From an uncultured Verrucomicrobia subdivision 3 bacterium (GTDB lineage: Bacteria > Verrucomicrobiota > Verrucomicrobiia > Limisphaerales > UBA11358): a stretch of DNA of 60,601 nucleotides. Location: the NCBI GenBank assembly GCA_903827955.1, contig CAIKKJ010000206.1, positions 1 to 60,601 of the forward strand, read 5' to 3'. This document shows, in pieces, positions 36,776-45,001 of this stretch (position 1 is its first letter; each line of letters starts with the position of its first letter). The position numbers and the translations under genes were made by a program. The notes under the pieces are model-generated. The model made no database searches. It saw only the letters and a list, made by a program, of their open reading frames with translations, and had not been told where the DNA came from.

Positions 36776-37543
36776 ATGAAAAATAAAAAAATAATACTCG
36801 TCGTCGCCTTGCTGGCGGCGGTTCAACTCCATTCCTTCGCCCAGACCAACACCCCGGCAGCGGCGGCGGAAGTTCACAAGAACTTTGCCATCGTCCCCGT
36901 GCCGCGCACCGGCAGCATCACCAACCGCCAGACGCAGGTGTTACAACGTGCCAAGGACGCGCCCGGTGATTATGACCTCGAATTCATTGGCGATTCTATC
37001 ACGCAAGGCTGGGAAGGCAGTGGCAAGAATGTCTGGGCCGAATATTACAGCAAGCTCAAGGCCATCAATTTTGGTGTGAGCGGCGACGGCACACAGCACG
37101 TCCTATGGCGTTTTGAAAACGGCCAGCTTGACGGCATCAAGGCGAAGGTCGCCATCGTCATGATTGGCACGAACAATTCCAACAAGAACAAGGATGGCAC
37201 GGACAGCTACACGGACAATGACATTCTCGAAGGCGTTACCGCCATCGTGCAGCAGATCCGCACGCGCCAGCCGGACACGAAAGTTTTGCTGCTCGGAATT
37301 TTCCCGCGTGCCAAGACGTTCAACCCGCAGCGTGGTCGTTTGCTGGAGATCAACCAAGTGCTCGCCAAGCTTGACGATGGTCAGCACATTTTCTTCCTCG
37401 ACTTCGGCTCGCAATACGTCGAGAACGACGGCTCGATTTCCAAGAGCATCATGCCCGACGCGCTGCATCCGAACGAGGCCGGCTACAAAATCTGGGCCGC
37501 GGCCATGGAGCCGAAGCTGAAGGAGCTGCTCGCCGGTAAATAA
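36776..37543 (+). CDS. Secreted SGNH/GDSL-type hydrolase
   Basis: A 255-residue exported esterase, similar to PAF-acetylhydrolase-like SGNH enzymes. The signal peptide (MKNKKIILVVALLAAVQLHS, ending FAQ) starts at ATG 36776. Block I is IGDSITQGWEG with the nucleophile Ser, block II FGVSGDGTQ with Gly, block III MIGTNN with Asn, and block V DALHPNEAG with the Asp-His pair. The substrate could be an acetylated sugar, since related enzymes deacetylate plant polysaccharides; this is inference. A strong terminator follows. Confidence 0.9.
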   Translation: MKNKKIILVVALLAAVQLHSFAQTNTPAAAAEVHKNFAIVPVPRTGSITNRQTQVLQRAKDAPGDYDLEFIGDSITQGWEGSGKNVWAEYYSKLKAINFGVSGDGTQHVLWRFENGQLDGIKAKVAIVMIGTNNSNKNKDGTDSYTDNDILEGVTAIVQQIRTRQPDTKVLLLGIFPRAKTFNPQRGRLLEINQVLAKLDDGQHIFFLDFGSQYVENDGSISKSIMPDALHPNEAGYKIWAAAMEPKLKELLAGK

Positions 37544-37561
37544 CTTGTTTTGCCATCAAAC

Positions 37562-37591
37562 CGGCGCACAGAAAGCTGTGCGCCGTTTTTT
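37562..37591. terminator. Bidirectional intrinsic terminator
   Basis: Perfect 9-bp stem CGGCGCACA (37562-37570) and TGTGCGCCG (37577-37585), loop GAAAGC, then six T residues. It lies between the convergent SGNH hydrolase and bioA genes. Confidence 0.9.
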
Positions 37592-37613
37592 ATTGCGTGC
37601 TTTTCGCGGCTGA

Positions 37614-39014
37614 TTAAAAAACTTCCTTCACGGCGTCGTGCAGCGCACCGACCATCGTCTGCATCTGCTTCGGCGTCGTGCAATACGGCGGGAGCAGAGG
37701 AATCACATTGCCAATGGGTCTTGTTAGCACGCCGCGCCGCGCCATGGCTTCGCACACGCGGATGCCGGCGCGTTCGCGCAAGGTAAACGATTCACGCGTG
37801 CGCCAGTTTTTTACGAGCTCAATGCCTGCGACCAGGCCAACTTGGCGGATGTCGCCGATGTTTGGCAGTTGCCAGAGCGATTGCAGTTCCGTGTGCAGGC
37901 GCTGTTGCAATCGGGCGCGCTGCTGTTCGGAGCGCTTCGTTTGTAATATTTTCAGGCTCGCTAGCGAAGCGGCGGCACCAAGCTGGTTGCCGGTGAAACT
38001 GTGGCCATGAAAGAAAGTTTTGAACTCGTGATACTCGCCTAGGAACGCGTTGAAAACGCTTTGCGTGGTCAGCGTCGCCGCCATTGGCAGATAGCCGCCG
38101 GTCAGGCCTTTGGCGAGGCAGAGGAAGTCCGGTTGAATGTTTTGGTGCTGGCACGCGAACGTTTTTCCAGTTCGGCCAAAACCCGTCATCACTTCATCCG
38201 CAATAAGCAATGCGCCGTGTGCGCGGGCAGTTTCCGCGACTTTTTTCAACCAACCGTCCGCCTGGGGAATCATCCCCGCCGCGCCTTGCATCAAAGGTTC
38301 GAAGACGAAGGCAGCATAAGGATTTCCTTTCTTCTTCTGCGCGGAAAATTTCTTTTCGACGAGGTGGACGCATTCCCAATTGCACTTACGGTAATGACGT
38401 GCGTCGGCGCGTTCCGGCTTGGCACGGTTGAACGGACAGCGGTAGCAATATGGTGACATCACTTTGTCCGTCTGGAACAGCATCCCGCTGTAAGCCTTGT
38501 GAAAAAGATCAATATGTCCCATTGAAACCGCACCTATCGTGTCGCCATGATACGCGCCGTCGAGCGCTAGAAATTTTGGCTGCGATTGTTTGTTGCGAGC
38601 GCGGAGCGTGAATTGATATGCCAACTTGAGGGCGACTTCCAGCGCGGTGGAGCCGTCGTCGGAATAGAAAACCTTTGCTAGTCTGGTGCTCTGTGTTTTG
38701 TGCTGGGTGTTGGCGGCTGTTAACAGCCGTTCCGCTAGCAAGCTCGCTGGTTCGTTCGCGAAACCCAGTGCGGATGAGTGCGAAATTTTTTTTAACTGCC
38801 GGGTGATGGCGGCGTTAATCTTCGGATGCTGATGCCCGTGCAGGTTCGTCCAGATGGAAGAATTGGCGTCGAGATATTTTTTGCCGCGCACATCGCGCAA
38901 CACCGCGCCTTGGCCGGAAGCGATGACTATTGGCTCGCGCCGCAACCAGTCGCGCATCTGCGTGAACGGATGCCAGACGTGACGTTGGTCGAGTTGAGCA
39001 GTTTTATGCATCAC
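37614..39014 (-). CDS. bioA: Adenosylmethionine-8-amino-7-oxononanoate aminotransferase
   Basis: A PLP enzyme that converts KAPA to DAPA using S-adenosylmethionine as amino donor (biotin synthesis). 466 residues. Key segments are HVWHPFTQM, YLDANSSIWTNLHGH, FYSDDGSTALEVALK, ALDGAYHGDTIGAVSMG, ADEVMTGFGRTGK, the PLP Lys in LAKGLTGGYLPMAAT and RPIGNVIPLLPPY. Its ATG overlaps the bioF end by 11 bp, so the two are translationally coupled. bioB and bioD are not in this window. Confidence 0.95.
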   Translation of the reverse strand: MMHKTAQLDQRHVWHPFTQMRDWLRREPIVIASGQGAVLRDVRGKKYLDANSSIWTNLHGHQHPKINAAITRQLKKISHSSALGFANEPASLLAERLLTAANTQHKTQSTRLAKVFYSDDGSTALEVALKLAYQFTLRARNKQSQPKFLALDGAYHGDTIGAVSMGHIDLFHKAYSGMLFQTDKVMSPYCYRCPFNRAKPERADARHYRKCNWECVHLVEKKFSAQKKKGNPYAAFVFEPLMQGAAGMIPQADGWLKKVAETARAHGALLIADEVMTGFGRTGKTFACQHQNIQPDFLCLAKGLTGGYLPMAATLTTQSVFNAFLGEYHEFKTFFHGHSFTGNQLGAAASLASLKILQTKRSEQQRARLQQRLHTELQSLWQLPNIGDIRQVGLVAGIELVKNWRTRESFTLRERAGIRVCEAMARRGVLTRPIGNVIPLLPPYCTTPKQMQTMVGALHDAVKEVF

Positions 39015-40191
39015 GAAGGCAGGATATTTGTTCAGCTATCGGTGACAGCATTTTAGCAAGCTCCACCACATCACACTCTGTGTGCGAGGCTGTGAGCGTT
39101 ATTCGCAGTCTGGCACTGCGCCGGGCTACGGTTGGATAACGAATCGCAGGCACGAAGAAACCCTTGTCACGCAGCTCGCTCGAAATTGACAATGCCCTTT
39201 CTTCGTCCCAAATCATGAATGGCAGGATTGCGCTGTTGGGCAAGTGGACGGCGCGATTTAACGAGTGAAACATCCTGATTCTCTGCCAGAGATTCGCGTG
39301 CAGTGATTTTCCTTCCTCTGTTTGGAGGATTGTGATTCCTGCAACGGCAGCCCCCGCAGTAGCAGGGACTGGCGCGGTGCTGAATATAAAACTTCGTGCG
39401 CGGTTGACGAGATAATCAATCATAGTGCGGCTGCCGCAAATGTAACCGCCACTAGCTCCGAGCGCTTTGCCGAGCGTCCCCATTTGAATTTCAACATACT
39501 CACTCACGGCGCATTCTTCCGCGAGTCCACGCCGATGCTTGCCGTAGAGTCCAGTTGCGTGGGCTTCATCTACCATGAGCCATGCCCCGTATTTTTCCTT
39601 GAGGGCAACAATCTCTGTTAAATGTGCGTGGTCGCCATCCATGCTAAAGACAGATTCAGTCACGACAAGAACTTGGCCCTTGGTGTTTGCTCTTGCCCAC
39701 TTCAATTTGTCTTCGAGATCATTCAGGTCGTTGTGATCGAAGATGCGGAGCTTTGCGCGGCTCAGTTTGGCGGCGTCCACGATGCAGGCGTGGACGAGCT
39801 TGTCGAGGATGATGACGTCGTCCTTGCCCACCAGCGCGGTGATGGTGCCCAGCGCGGCGGCGAAGCCGGTGGAAAAAGTCAGCGCGGCTTCGGTTTTTTT
39901 GAAAGCGGCGAGGGCTTCTTCCAGTTCATGAAACGGCGCGAGCGAGCCGCAGATGAGCCGCGATGCACCGGCACCTGCGCCAAATTTTTCTACGGCTTTG
40001 ATGGCGGCTTCCTGCAGCGCGGGATGGTTGGCGAGTCCGAGATAATCGTTCGAGGAAAAATTAAGAAAGGATTTACCGCCGATTTCGATGCGCGGGCCTT
40101 GTGCGGAATCCACGCGGCGCAATGCGCGGAACAAATTTTGTTCGCGCAGTGTGGCGAGGCGCTGGTTCAATTCGGCATCGAGTGAAGTCAC
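39004..40191 (-). CDS. bioF: 8-amino-7-oxononanoate synthase
   Basis: A PLP-dependent condensing enzyme that joins pimeloyl-thioester and L-alanine to give KAPA. 395 residues from a GTG at 40191. It has NFSSNDYLGLANHP near the N terminus, GAGASRLICGS, DKLVHACIVDAAKLS, VDEAHATGLYG and the PLP Lys in GTLGKALGASGGYICG. A four-copy 7-bp repeat lies 8 bp upstream of the GTG. It is followed by bioA in the same unit and preceded by the amidohydrolase gene. Confidence 0.94.
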   Translation of the reverse strand: MTSLDAELNQRLATLREQNLFRALRRVDSAQGPRIEIGGKSFLNFSSNDYLGLANHPALQEAAIKAVEKFGAGAGASRLICGSLAPFHELEEALAAFKKTEAALTFSTGFAAALGTITALVGKDDVIILDKLVHACIVDAAKLSRAKLRIFDHNDLNDLEDKLKWARANTKGQVLVVTESVFSMDGDHAHLTEIVALKEKYGAWLMVDEAHATGLYGKHRRGLAEECAVSEYVEIQMGTLGKALGASGGYICGSRTMIDYLVNRARSFIFSTAPVPATAGAAVAGITILQTEEGKSLHANLWQRIRMFHSLNRAVHLPNSAILPFMIWDEERALSISSELRDKGFFVPAIRYPTVARRSARLRITLTASHTECDVVELAKMLSPIAEQISCLRDA

Positions 40192-40198
40192 GGCGGGA

Positions 40199-40226
40199 AT
40201 TTACGATTTACGATTTACGATTTACG
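40199..40226. repeat. Four exact copies of a 7-bp repeat (ATTTACG)
   Basis: ATTTACG repeated four times without a mismatch, directly upstream of the bioF start codon, in the 82-bp gap between the amidohydrolase and bioF. Confidence 0.9.
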
Positions 40227-40273
40227 AGCAAAAAGGGTTTCCGTGCGTCAATCGCAAATCGGATATCGTAGAT

Positions 40274-41533
40274 TTATTTCGGCGGAATCGCCCAGCGGCC
40301 ATCAATCATGCTGGCGAAAATCTTGCCTTCGTGTTGGATGGCGGCGGCGTAGATGTCTTTTAATTTTTCTGGGCAGGGCAGGGCGATGAGGTCGGCAAAA
40401 CTACCCTTGGAAAGTTCTCCGATTTTTCCGGCCAGGCCGAGGGCGTGTGCGCCGTTAACGGTGGCCATTTGCAAAATTTCTTCCGACGAAATCTTTCTAT
40501 CGTTTGCGGCGAGCGTTTGCATCTCGGCAAACATATTGAGCTGTGGTTTTTGTTTTCCATCCTTGCGCGTGGTGGCAAGGCTGTCGGTGCCGAGGCAAAG
40601 ATTCACGCCGGCGTTGGCGAGGCGTGCGCGTTCGAATTTAGTGTGCCGGAAGTAATCATGGCTACGCGGGCAGTGGACGACGTGCGTTTTGGTTTTGGCG
40701 AGCAGGGCCGCGTCGCCGCGTGCCAGATGGTTGACGTGGATGGCGAGGACGTTTTCGCCGAGCGCTTTTTGTTTTGCGTAATGGGCAACTGGCGAGCCGT
40801 GGCCACAGTCGGCATTGTCGCGGCCGTTGCGGGCAAGCCACTCATGCATTCCGCCGCTGGCGTCCTGAAACATTTCAAACTCCGCCGCCGATTCGGCGAT
40901 GTGTGTGCTGACGCGCCAGTTTTTTTTACGCGCGGCAGCGGCGGAAAGTTTCAGCAGCTCCGGCACGGTGGAATAGGGCGCGTGGGGTGAGAGGTGCGCG
41001 GAATGGCGTGGATGTTTGAGCGCGGAAATTTTTCTGGCGGCGTCGCGCAGGATGTTGCGCGGCGGGCGGCGTGATTTAATGCCGGTCATTTCGAGAAATG
41101 AAAACACGCGCAACGGCGTGGCGTCCCAAACTTCCGGCAACAGTTCGGGCACAGCTTCGATATCAGCCACGGTGGTCGTGCCGGTTTTCAAAAGCTGGTG
41201 CGCGCCGCGCAGCCACGATTGGGCGTAGTCGGAATAATCCCAGCTGGCCTTGAAGGCGGTGATGGCGGCGATCCAGTCGGTGAAATTTTTTGGCGGCGGG
41301 ATTTCGCCGGCCATGCCGGTGTAGTCGAGGTGGCAGTGGGCGTTGACGAGGCCGGGCAGGAGCATGACTTCTCCCAGATCCATAAATTGGTGCTGCGCGC
41401 TGCGGTCGGCGTGCGGCGAAATTTTTTTCCACGGCATCACGGCGCGGATTTTTCCGCCGGAAACCAAAACCGCGCCGTCCTCGATGGGCGGCGCGGTGAT
41501 GGGCAAAACTATTTTTGCGCGCAGAAGGATCAT
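40274..41533 (-). CDS. Amidohydrolase, TrzN/MtaD/aminodeoxyfutalosine deaminase-like
   Basis: A 419-residue metal-dependent deaminase of the ATZ/TRZ group. The N-terminal beta-sandwich runs to LLPGLVNAHCHLDYTG (metal HxH, about 60-72). SPHAPYST, STHIAES (metal His), VHCPRSHDYF and the metal Asp in CLGTDSLAT follow, then KGSFADLIAL. Possible substrates are MTA/SAH or aminodeoxyfutalosine (menaquinone futalosine route); the sequence alone does not decide. The ATG overlaps the hpf stop by 4 bp (ATGA). Confidence 0.87.
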   Translation of the reverse strand: MILLRAKIVLPITAPPIEDGAVLVSGGKIRAVMPWKKISPHADRSAQHQFMDLGEVMLLPGLVNAHCHLDYTGMAGEIPPPKNFTDWIAAITAFKASWDYSDYAQSWLRGAHQLLKTGTTTVADIEAVPELLPEVWDATPLRVFSFLEMTGIKSRRPPRNILRDAARKISALKHPRHSAHLSPHAPYSTVPELLKLSAAAARKKNWRVSTHIAESAAEFEMFQDASGGMHEWLARNGRDNADCGHGSPVAHYAKQKALGENVLAIHVNHLARGDAALLAKTKTHVVHCPRSHDYFRHTKFERARLANAGVNLCLGTDSLATTRKDGKQKPQLNMFAEMQTLAANDRKISSEEILQMATVNGAHALGLAGKIGELSKGSFADLIALPCPEKLKDIYAAAIQHEGKIFASMIDGRWAIPPK

Positions 41534-41880
41534 TCGGTTTCCTGCCGGGTGCGTTTGTTGCGGGAGGCGACCTTGTGCTTGGCGGCTTTGCGTTTGTTGT
41601 GGCGTTTGCGGATCTGCTGTTCGATTTTCTTGGTCACGCAGTCGATTGCAACGTAAAGGTCGCTTTCACGGTCTTCGGCAAATAGATCAGGACCGCGCAT
41701 GGTGATACGCATGGAGCAACTGAACTGTTTTTCCGGCACGCGGGTTTTGTCGTGTTCGAGGGTCACGCGGGCGTCCACCGTCCAGCGGTCGAGGTGTTCG
41801 AGCTTGTCGAGCCGGTCAAGGACATGATCTTCAATGGCCTTGGTCAGCGTCACATTGTGCGTTGAGAGAATCAGTTTCAT
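41530..41880 (-). CDS. hpf: Ribosome hibernation promoting factor, short type
   Basis: A 116-residue HPF/YfiA-family protein that binds the 30S A/P sites and stores ribosomes in slow growth. The sigma-54 modulation fold is visible: MKLILSTHNVTLTKAIEDHV, RVTLEHDK, MRGPDLFAEDRESDLYVAID, KKIEQQIRKRHNKRK. The long C-terminal dimerisation domain is absent; a basic tail ends the protein. It is head-to-head with rpoN (123-bp gap), whereas in many bacteria hpf follows rpoN on the same strand. Confidence 0.92.
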   Translation of the reverse strand: MKLILSTHNVTLTKAIEDHVLDRLDKLEHLDRWTVDARVTLEHDKTRVPEKQFSCSMRITMRGPDLFAEDRESDLYVAIDCVTKKIEQQIRKRHNKRKAAKHKVASRNKRTRQETE

Positions 41881-42003
41881 ACAAAAAAGAATGCGCCCGA
41901 AATTTGAAAAAATCCAGTTTTAGTTTCGCGGAAAAGTTTTCAAGCGAGATTCATGCCAGAACCTGCTTGTGGTTTTGAGGTATTTATTTATGCTGCGTGC
42001 GTC

Positions 42004-43524
42004 ATGGCTTTTGGAATGCAACTTTCGCAACGACTCACGCAGTCGCTGGTGCTCGCTCCGCAGCTCCAGCAGTCGCTGGCGTTGTTGCAGGCGCCGACCT
42101 TGGAACTCAAGGCACTCGTCGAGGCCGAACTTCAGCAGAATCCCGTGTTGGAAGAAGTGATGGAGACGGATGTCGAGTCACGCGAAAAATCTGCCGCTGA
42201 GGACAATGAGTCAACTTCCTCAGCGGATCTGGCCGAGCCGCCGGATGACGTGAAGTTTGACACGCCCGACACTACGCCCGACGCGCCGCCGGACAAAGAC
42301 TCAGCCGATGGGACGGATGATTTTCAGGCCGAATTTGAGAAGCTGGTGCAGATGGATCAGGAATGGCGCGACCATTTTTCACAGGCCAGTTCGCCGATCC
42401 GCTCGACGACCGATGACGAGGAAAAACGGCAGTTCATGTTCGACTCACTCACGGCGGAAACGTCGTTGGCTCAGCATCTCGTGGATCAGTTACGCGAAAC
42501 GGATTTGGACGAGAAAGAGCAGGCTGTCGCCGAGCTCATCATTGGTAACATTGACGACTACGGTTATCTCAACGCCACCATCGAGGAAATTGTGGCCCAG
42601 ACCGGCCTGTCGCTGGAGGAAGTGACCGATGTGTTGGATGTCGTGCAAGGATTTGAACCCGTTGGCGTCGGGGCGCGTGATTTGCGCGAATGTTTGATGC
42701 TTCAGTTGGAACGAGCGCGGCTGGATCGCTCGCTGGAATTTCAAATCATCCGCGATCACATGGATGCGCTCGGCAAGCGACGCATTCCTGAACTGGCCCG
42801 TGGCACGGGGCGTTCCCTTGACGATGTGCAGGAGGCGCTCGCCCGCATCGCGCGGCTGGAGCCGCGTCCGGGCCGGGCTTTTCTTCCGACGAATGAGCAA
42901 TACGTTTCGCCCGAAGTTTTCGTCCAAAAGAATGGCGACGATTATACCGTAACCACGAACGACGAGCAGATTCCGCATTTGCGCATCAGTAATGTCTATA
43001 AAGATTTGATGGCCGGCGGCGGCAACGACGCCGAGGTGAAAAATTACATCCGCGAGAAAATCCGCGCTGGAAAATTTCTCATCAAAAGCTTGCACCAGCG
43101 CCAGACCACCATCGCCAACATTGGTCGCGAAATTGTCAAACGTCAGCGCGACTTCATGGACAAGGGTGTGGCGCACCTCAAACCGATGACGATGGCGCAG
43201 GTTGCCGAAGTGGTCGGCGTGCATGAGACGACGGTGAGTCGCGCGGTTTCCGGCAAATACATTGAGACGCCGCAGGGCGTGTTCGAGATGAAATTCTTTT
43301 TCACCGCTGGGCTGCAGACTTCCAGCGGCAGCGACGTTTCCAACACGAGTGTGAAAGATATGATCGCCGAAATCTTCAAGAGCGAGAACACCTCCCGTCC
43401 GCTTTCAGACCAGGAAGTCGTGAAGATGCTTACCGACAAGGGTATCAGCATCGCCCGCCGCACTGTGGCCAAATATCGCGACGAACTCGGCATCCTGCCG
43501 TCAAACCTACGCAAGGTTTATTGA
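42004..43524 (+). CDS. rpoN: RNA polymerase sigma-54 factor
   Basis: The alternative sigma factor that needs AAA+ activators. 506 residues from the ATG at 42004; the frame is open to 41953. Region I is Gln/Leu-rich (MQLSQRLTQSLVLAPQLQQS). Region II is acidic (about 60-130). The core-binding domain holds LIIGNIDDYGYL and FEPVGVGARDLRECL. The HTH is VAEVVGVHETTVSRAVSGKY and the RpoN box is ARRTVAKYRDELGILPS. No activator or obvious -24/-12 promoter was recognised in the window. Confidence 0.96.
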   Translation: MAFGMQLSQRLTQSLVLAPQLQQSLALLQAPTLELKALVEAELQQNPVLEEVMETDVESREKSAAEDNESTSSADLAEPPDDVKFDTPDTTPDAPPDKDSADGTDDFQAEFEKLVQMDQEWRDHFSQASSPIRSTTDDEEKRQFMFDSLTAETSLAQHLVDQLRETDLDEKEQAVAELIIGNIDDYGYLNATIEEIVAQTGLSLEEVTDVLDVVQGFEPVGVGARDLRECLMLQLERARLDRSLEFQIIRDHMDALGKRRIPELARGTGRSLDDVQEALARIARLEPRPGRAFLPTNEQYVSPEVFVQKNGDDYTVTTNDEQIPHLRISNVYKDLMAGGGNDAEVKNYIREKIRAGKFLIKSLHQRQTTIANIGREIVKRQRDFMDKGVAHLKPMTMAQVAEVVGVHETTVSRAVSGKYIETPQGVFEMKFFFTAGLQTSSGSDVSNTSVKDMIAEIFKSENTSRPLSDQEVVKMLTDKGISIARRTVAKYRDELGILPSNLRKVY

Positions 43525-43546
43525 GGTAAACCGTATTTTTTAAGCC

Positions 43547-44122
43547 ATGATTAAGCTGAGCTTTCCCTTCGCCGAGGAAAAAATTCGCGCGCTGAAAGTT
43601 GGCGACGAGGTTTTGATTTCCGGAACCGTGTTCACCGGTCGCGACGCGGTGCACAAATATTTGCACGAAGGCGGCACCTTGCCGGACGGCGTGAGCTTTA
43701 AGGACGGCATCATCTATCATTGCGGCCCGGTGATGATGAAACAGGAAGACGGCTCTTACAAATGCACCGCCGCCGGCCCGACGACCTCCATTCGCGAAGA
43801 ACCGTATCAATGGCAGGTCATCCGTGATTTCGGTTTGCGCGGCGTCATCGGCAAGGGCGGCATGGGGCCGAAAACGCAGGCGGCGTGCAAGGAATACGGC
43901 TGCGTATATTTGCACGGCATCGGGGGCGCAGCGCAGGTGCTGGCCGAGTGCGTGAAAAAAGTTCGCAACGTTTATTTCCTCGAAAAATTTGGGTCGCCCG
44001 AAGCCATTTGGGAACTTGCGGTGGAAGATTTTCCGGCGGTGGTGACGATTGATGCGCACGGCAATTCGCTGCACGAGGAGATTTTTGCGAAGAGTCAGGC
44101 GGCACTGGCGGAGAGGCTTTGA
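43547..44122 (+). CDS. Class I fumarate hydratase beta subunit (stand-alone FumB domain)
   Basis: A 191-residue swivelling domain of Fe-S fumarases and tartrate dehydratases. IYHCGPVMMK, AAGPTTSIREEPYQWQVIRD, GVIGKGGMGPKT and YLHGIGGAAQVLAECVK are family blocks. In two-subunit enzymes the alpha partner carries the 4Fe-4S cluster and is usually adjacent; here the neighbour is rpoN (22 bp upstream) and no alpha gene is present. Fumarase or tartrate dehydratase activity is therefore only inferred. Confidence 0.88.
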   Translation: MIKLSFPFAEEKIRALKVGDEVLISGTVFTGRDAVHKYLHEGGTLPDGVSFKDGIIYHCGPVMMKQEDGSYKCTAAGPTTSIREEPYQWQVIRDFGLRGVIGKGGMGPKTQAACKEYGCVYLHGIGGAAQVLAECVKKVRNVYFLEKFGSPEAIWELAVEDFPAVVTIDAHGNSLHEEIFAKSQAALAERL

Positions 44123-44128
44123 TCTTTT

Positions 44129-44182
44129 GACAGAATGAACAGAGTTTTCAGAATTCGATTCTGGATAATCCGTAATTCTGTC
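44129..44182. repeat. Nested inverted repeat between convergent genes
   Basis: GACAGAAT (44129-44136) pairs with ATTCTGTC (44175-44182). Inside lies CAGAATTCGATTCTG (44149-44163), itself a hairpin. It sits between the fumarase beta stop and the lipoate ligase stop and may work as a bidirectional terminator, although it lacks a clean T tail. Confidence 0.55.
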
Positions 44183-44189
44183 TGAAAAA

Positions 44190-44912
44190 TTAGAGCTTAA
44201 AATTCCACTCGCTGTTCAAGTATTTCTCGCGGGCAAGCTTTTTAATTTCAGTCAGCGGCGGATTGATTAATTCTTCCGTGGCACTCCATTCTTTGGCGAG
44301 CGCGGCTTTCACTTCTGCCGCCGGCAGCTTCAGGTTCGTGACAAATTCCCGGTGCGGGCGGCTGGCACGATAGTCAGGCTGAAACGACGGCATCAAAAGC
44401 AATTCGCTGATGAGCGCAAGGTCGCAGTCAAGTAGCAGTGTGCCATGAAATAGTAAAAATTTTTTTCGCCGCCGCTGCGAGTTGCCGGCGAACTTCACTT
44501 CGCCGAGGCACAAGTCGGTATGACCCTTGATGGAAATTTTGAATTCATCCGTAAGTGATGCCACCGCCGCCCGGTTTTTCTCCATGATGAATTGATTCGC
44601 CGACGTGATGTTCCGCGTCTCGCCGTTGTCGGTGATCTGGAGAATCAAAGAGTAGTTCAACCCGCCGCGCATCTGGACAACCGTTCCACCACCGGAACAG
44701 CGCCGGAAAATCGGAACCCCACCGGCGGTGCATGCAACGGTGTTCACCTCGGTCGCAACCTTGTTGGCGTAGCCGACGACGACAAAAGTTTCACGCGGTT
44801 CCCAGAATAAAAGGGTTTCTTCGCCAGCGCCCGCTTCGCACCAATCCAGTAACGCTTCGTCTGCCGCGAGGGATTCAGCGGGTGAGGGCAGGGCAAGGGT
44901 GAGACGTTTCAT
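44190..44912 (-). CDS. Lipoate-protein ligase A-like (BPL/LplA family)
   Basis: A 240-residue ligase or transferase that should attach lipoate or octanoate to E2 or GcvH proteins. From ATG 44912 (MKRLTLALPSPAESLAADEA). Conserved blocks are FVVVGYANKVATEVN, RRCSGGGTVVQMRGGLNYS, and the catalytic-site Lys in GEVKFAGNSQRR followed by LLFHGTLLLD. The usual HHGT is FHGT here. It is divergent from aceE, with start codons less than 100 bp apart, which fits a role in lipoylating the pyruvate dehydrogenase complex (inference). Confidence 0.87.
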   Translation of the reverse strand: MKRLTLALPSPAESLAADEALLDWCEAGAGEETLLFWEPRETFVVVGYANKVATEVNTVACTAGGVPIFRRCSGGGTVVQMRGGLNYSLILQITDNGETRNITSANQFIMEKNRAAVASLTDEFKISIKGHTDLCLGEVKFAGNSQRRRKKFLLFHGTLLLDCDLALISELLLMPSFQPDYRASRPHREFVTNLKLPAAEVKAALAKEWSATEELINPPLTEIKKLAREKYLNSEWNFKL

Positions 44913-45001
44913 CGGGTGGCGGGATTTCGCTGGCAATGTGTGACGTTATTCGGTTTAATTTGGGTGAACTATTTTCGTGTTCGCATAACGATTTTATCCC
45001 A

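Noticed and set aside
40199-40226. Possible CRISPR-like array
   Set aside because: The repeats are directly adjacent 7-bp units without spacers, and no cas gene is present.
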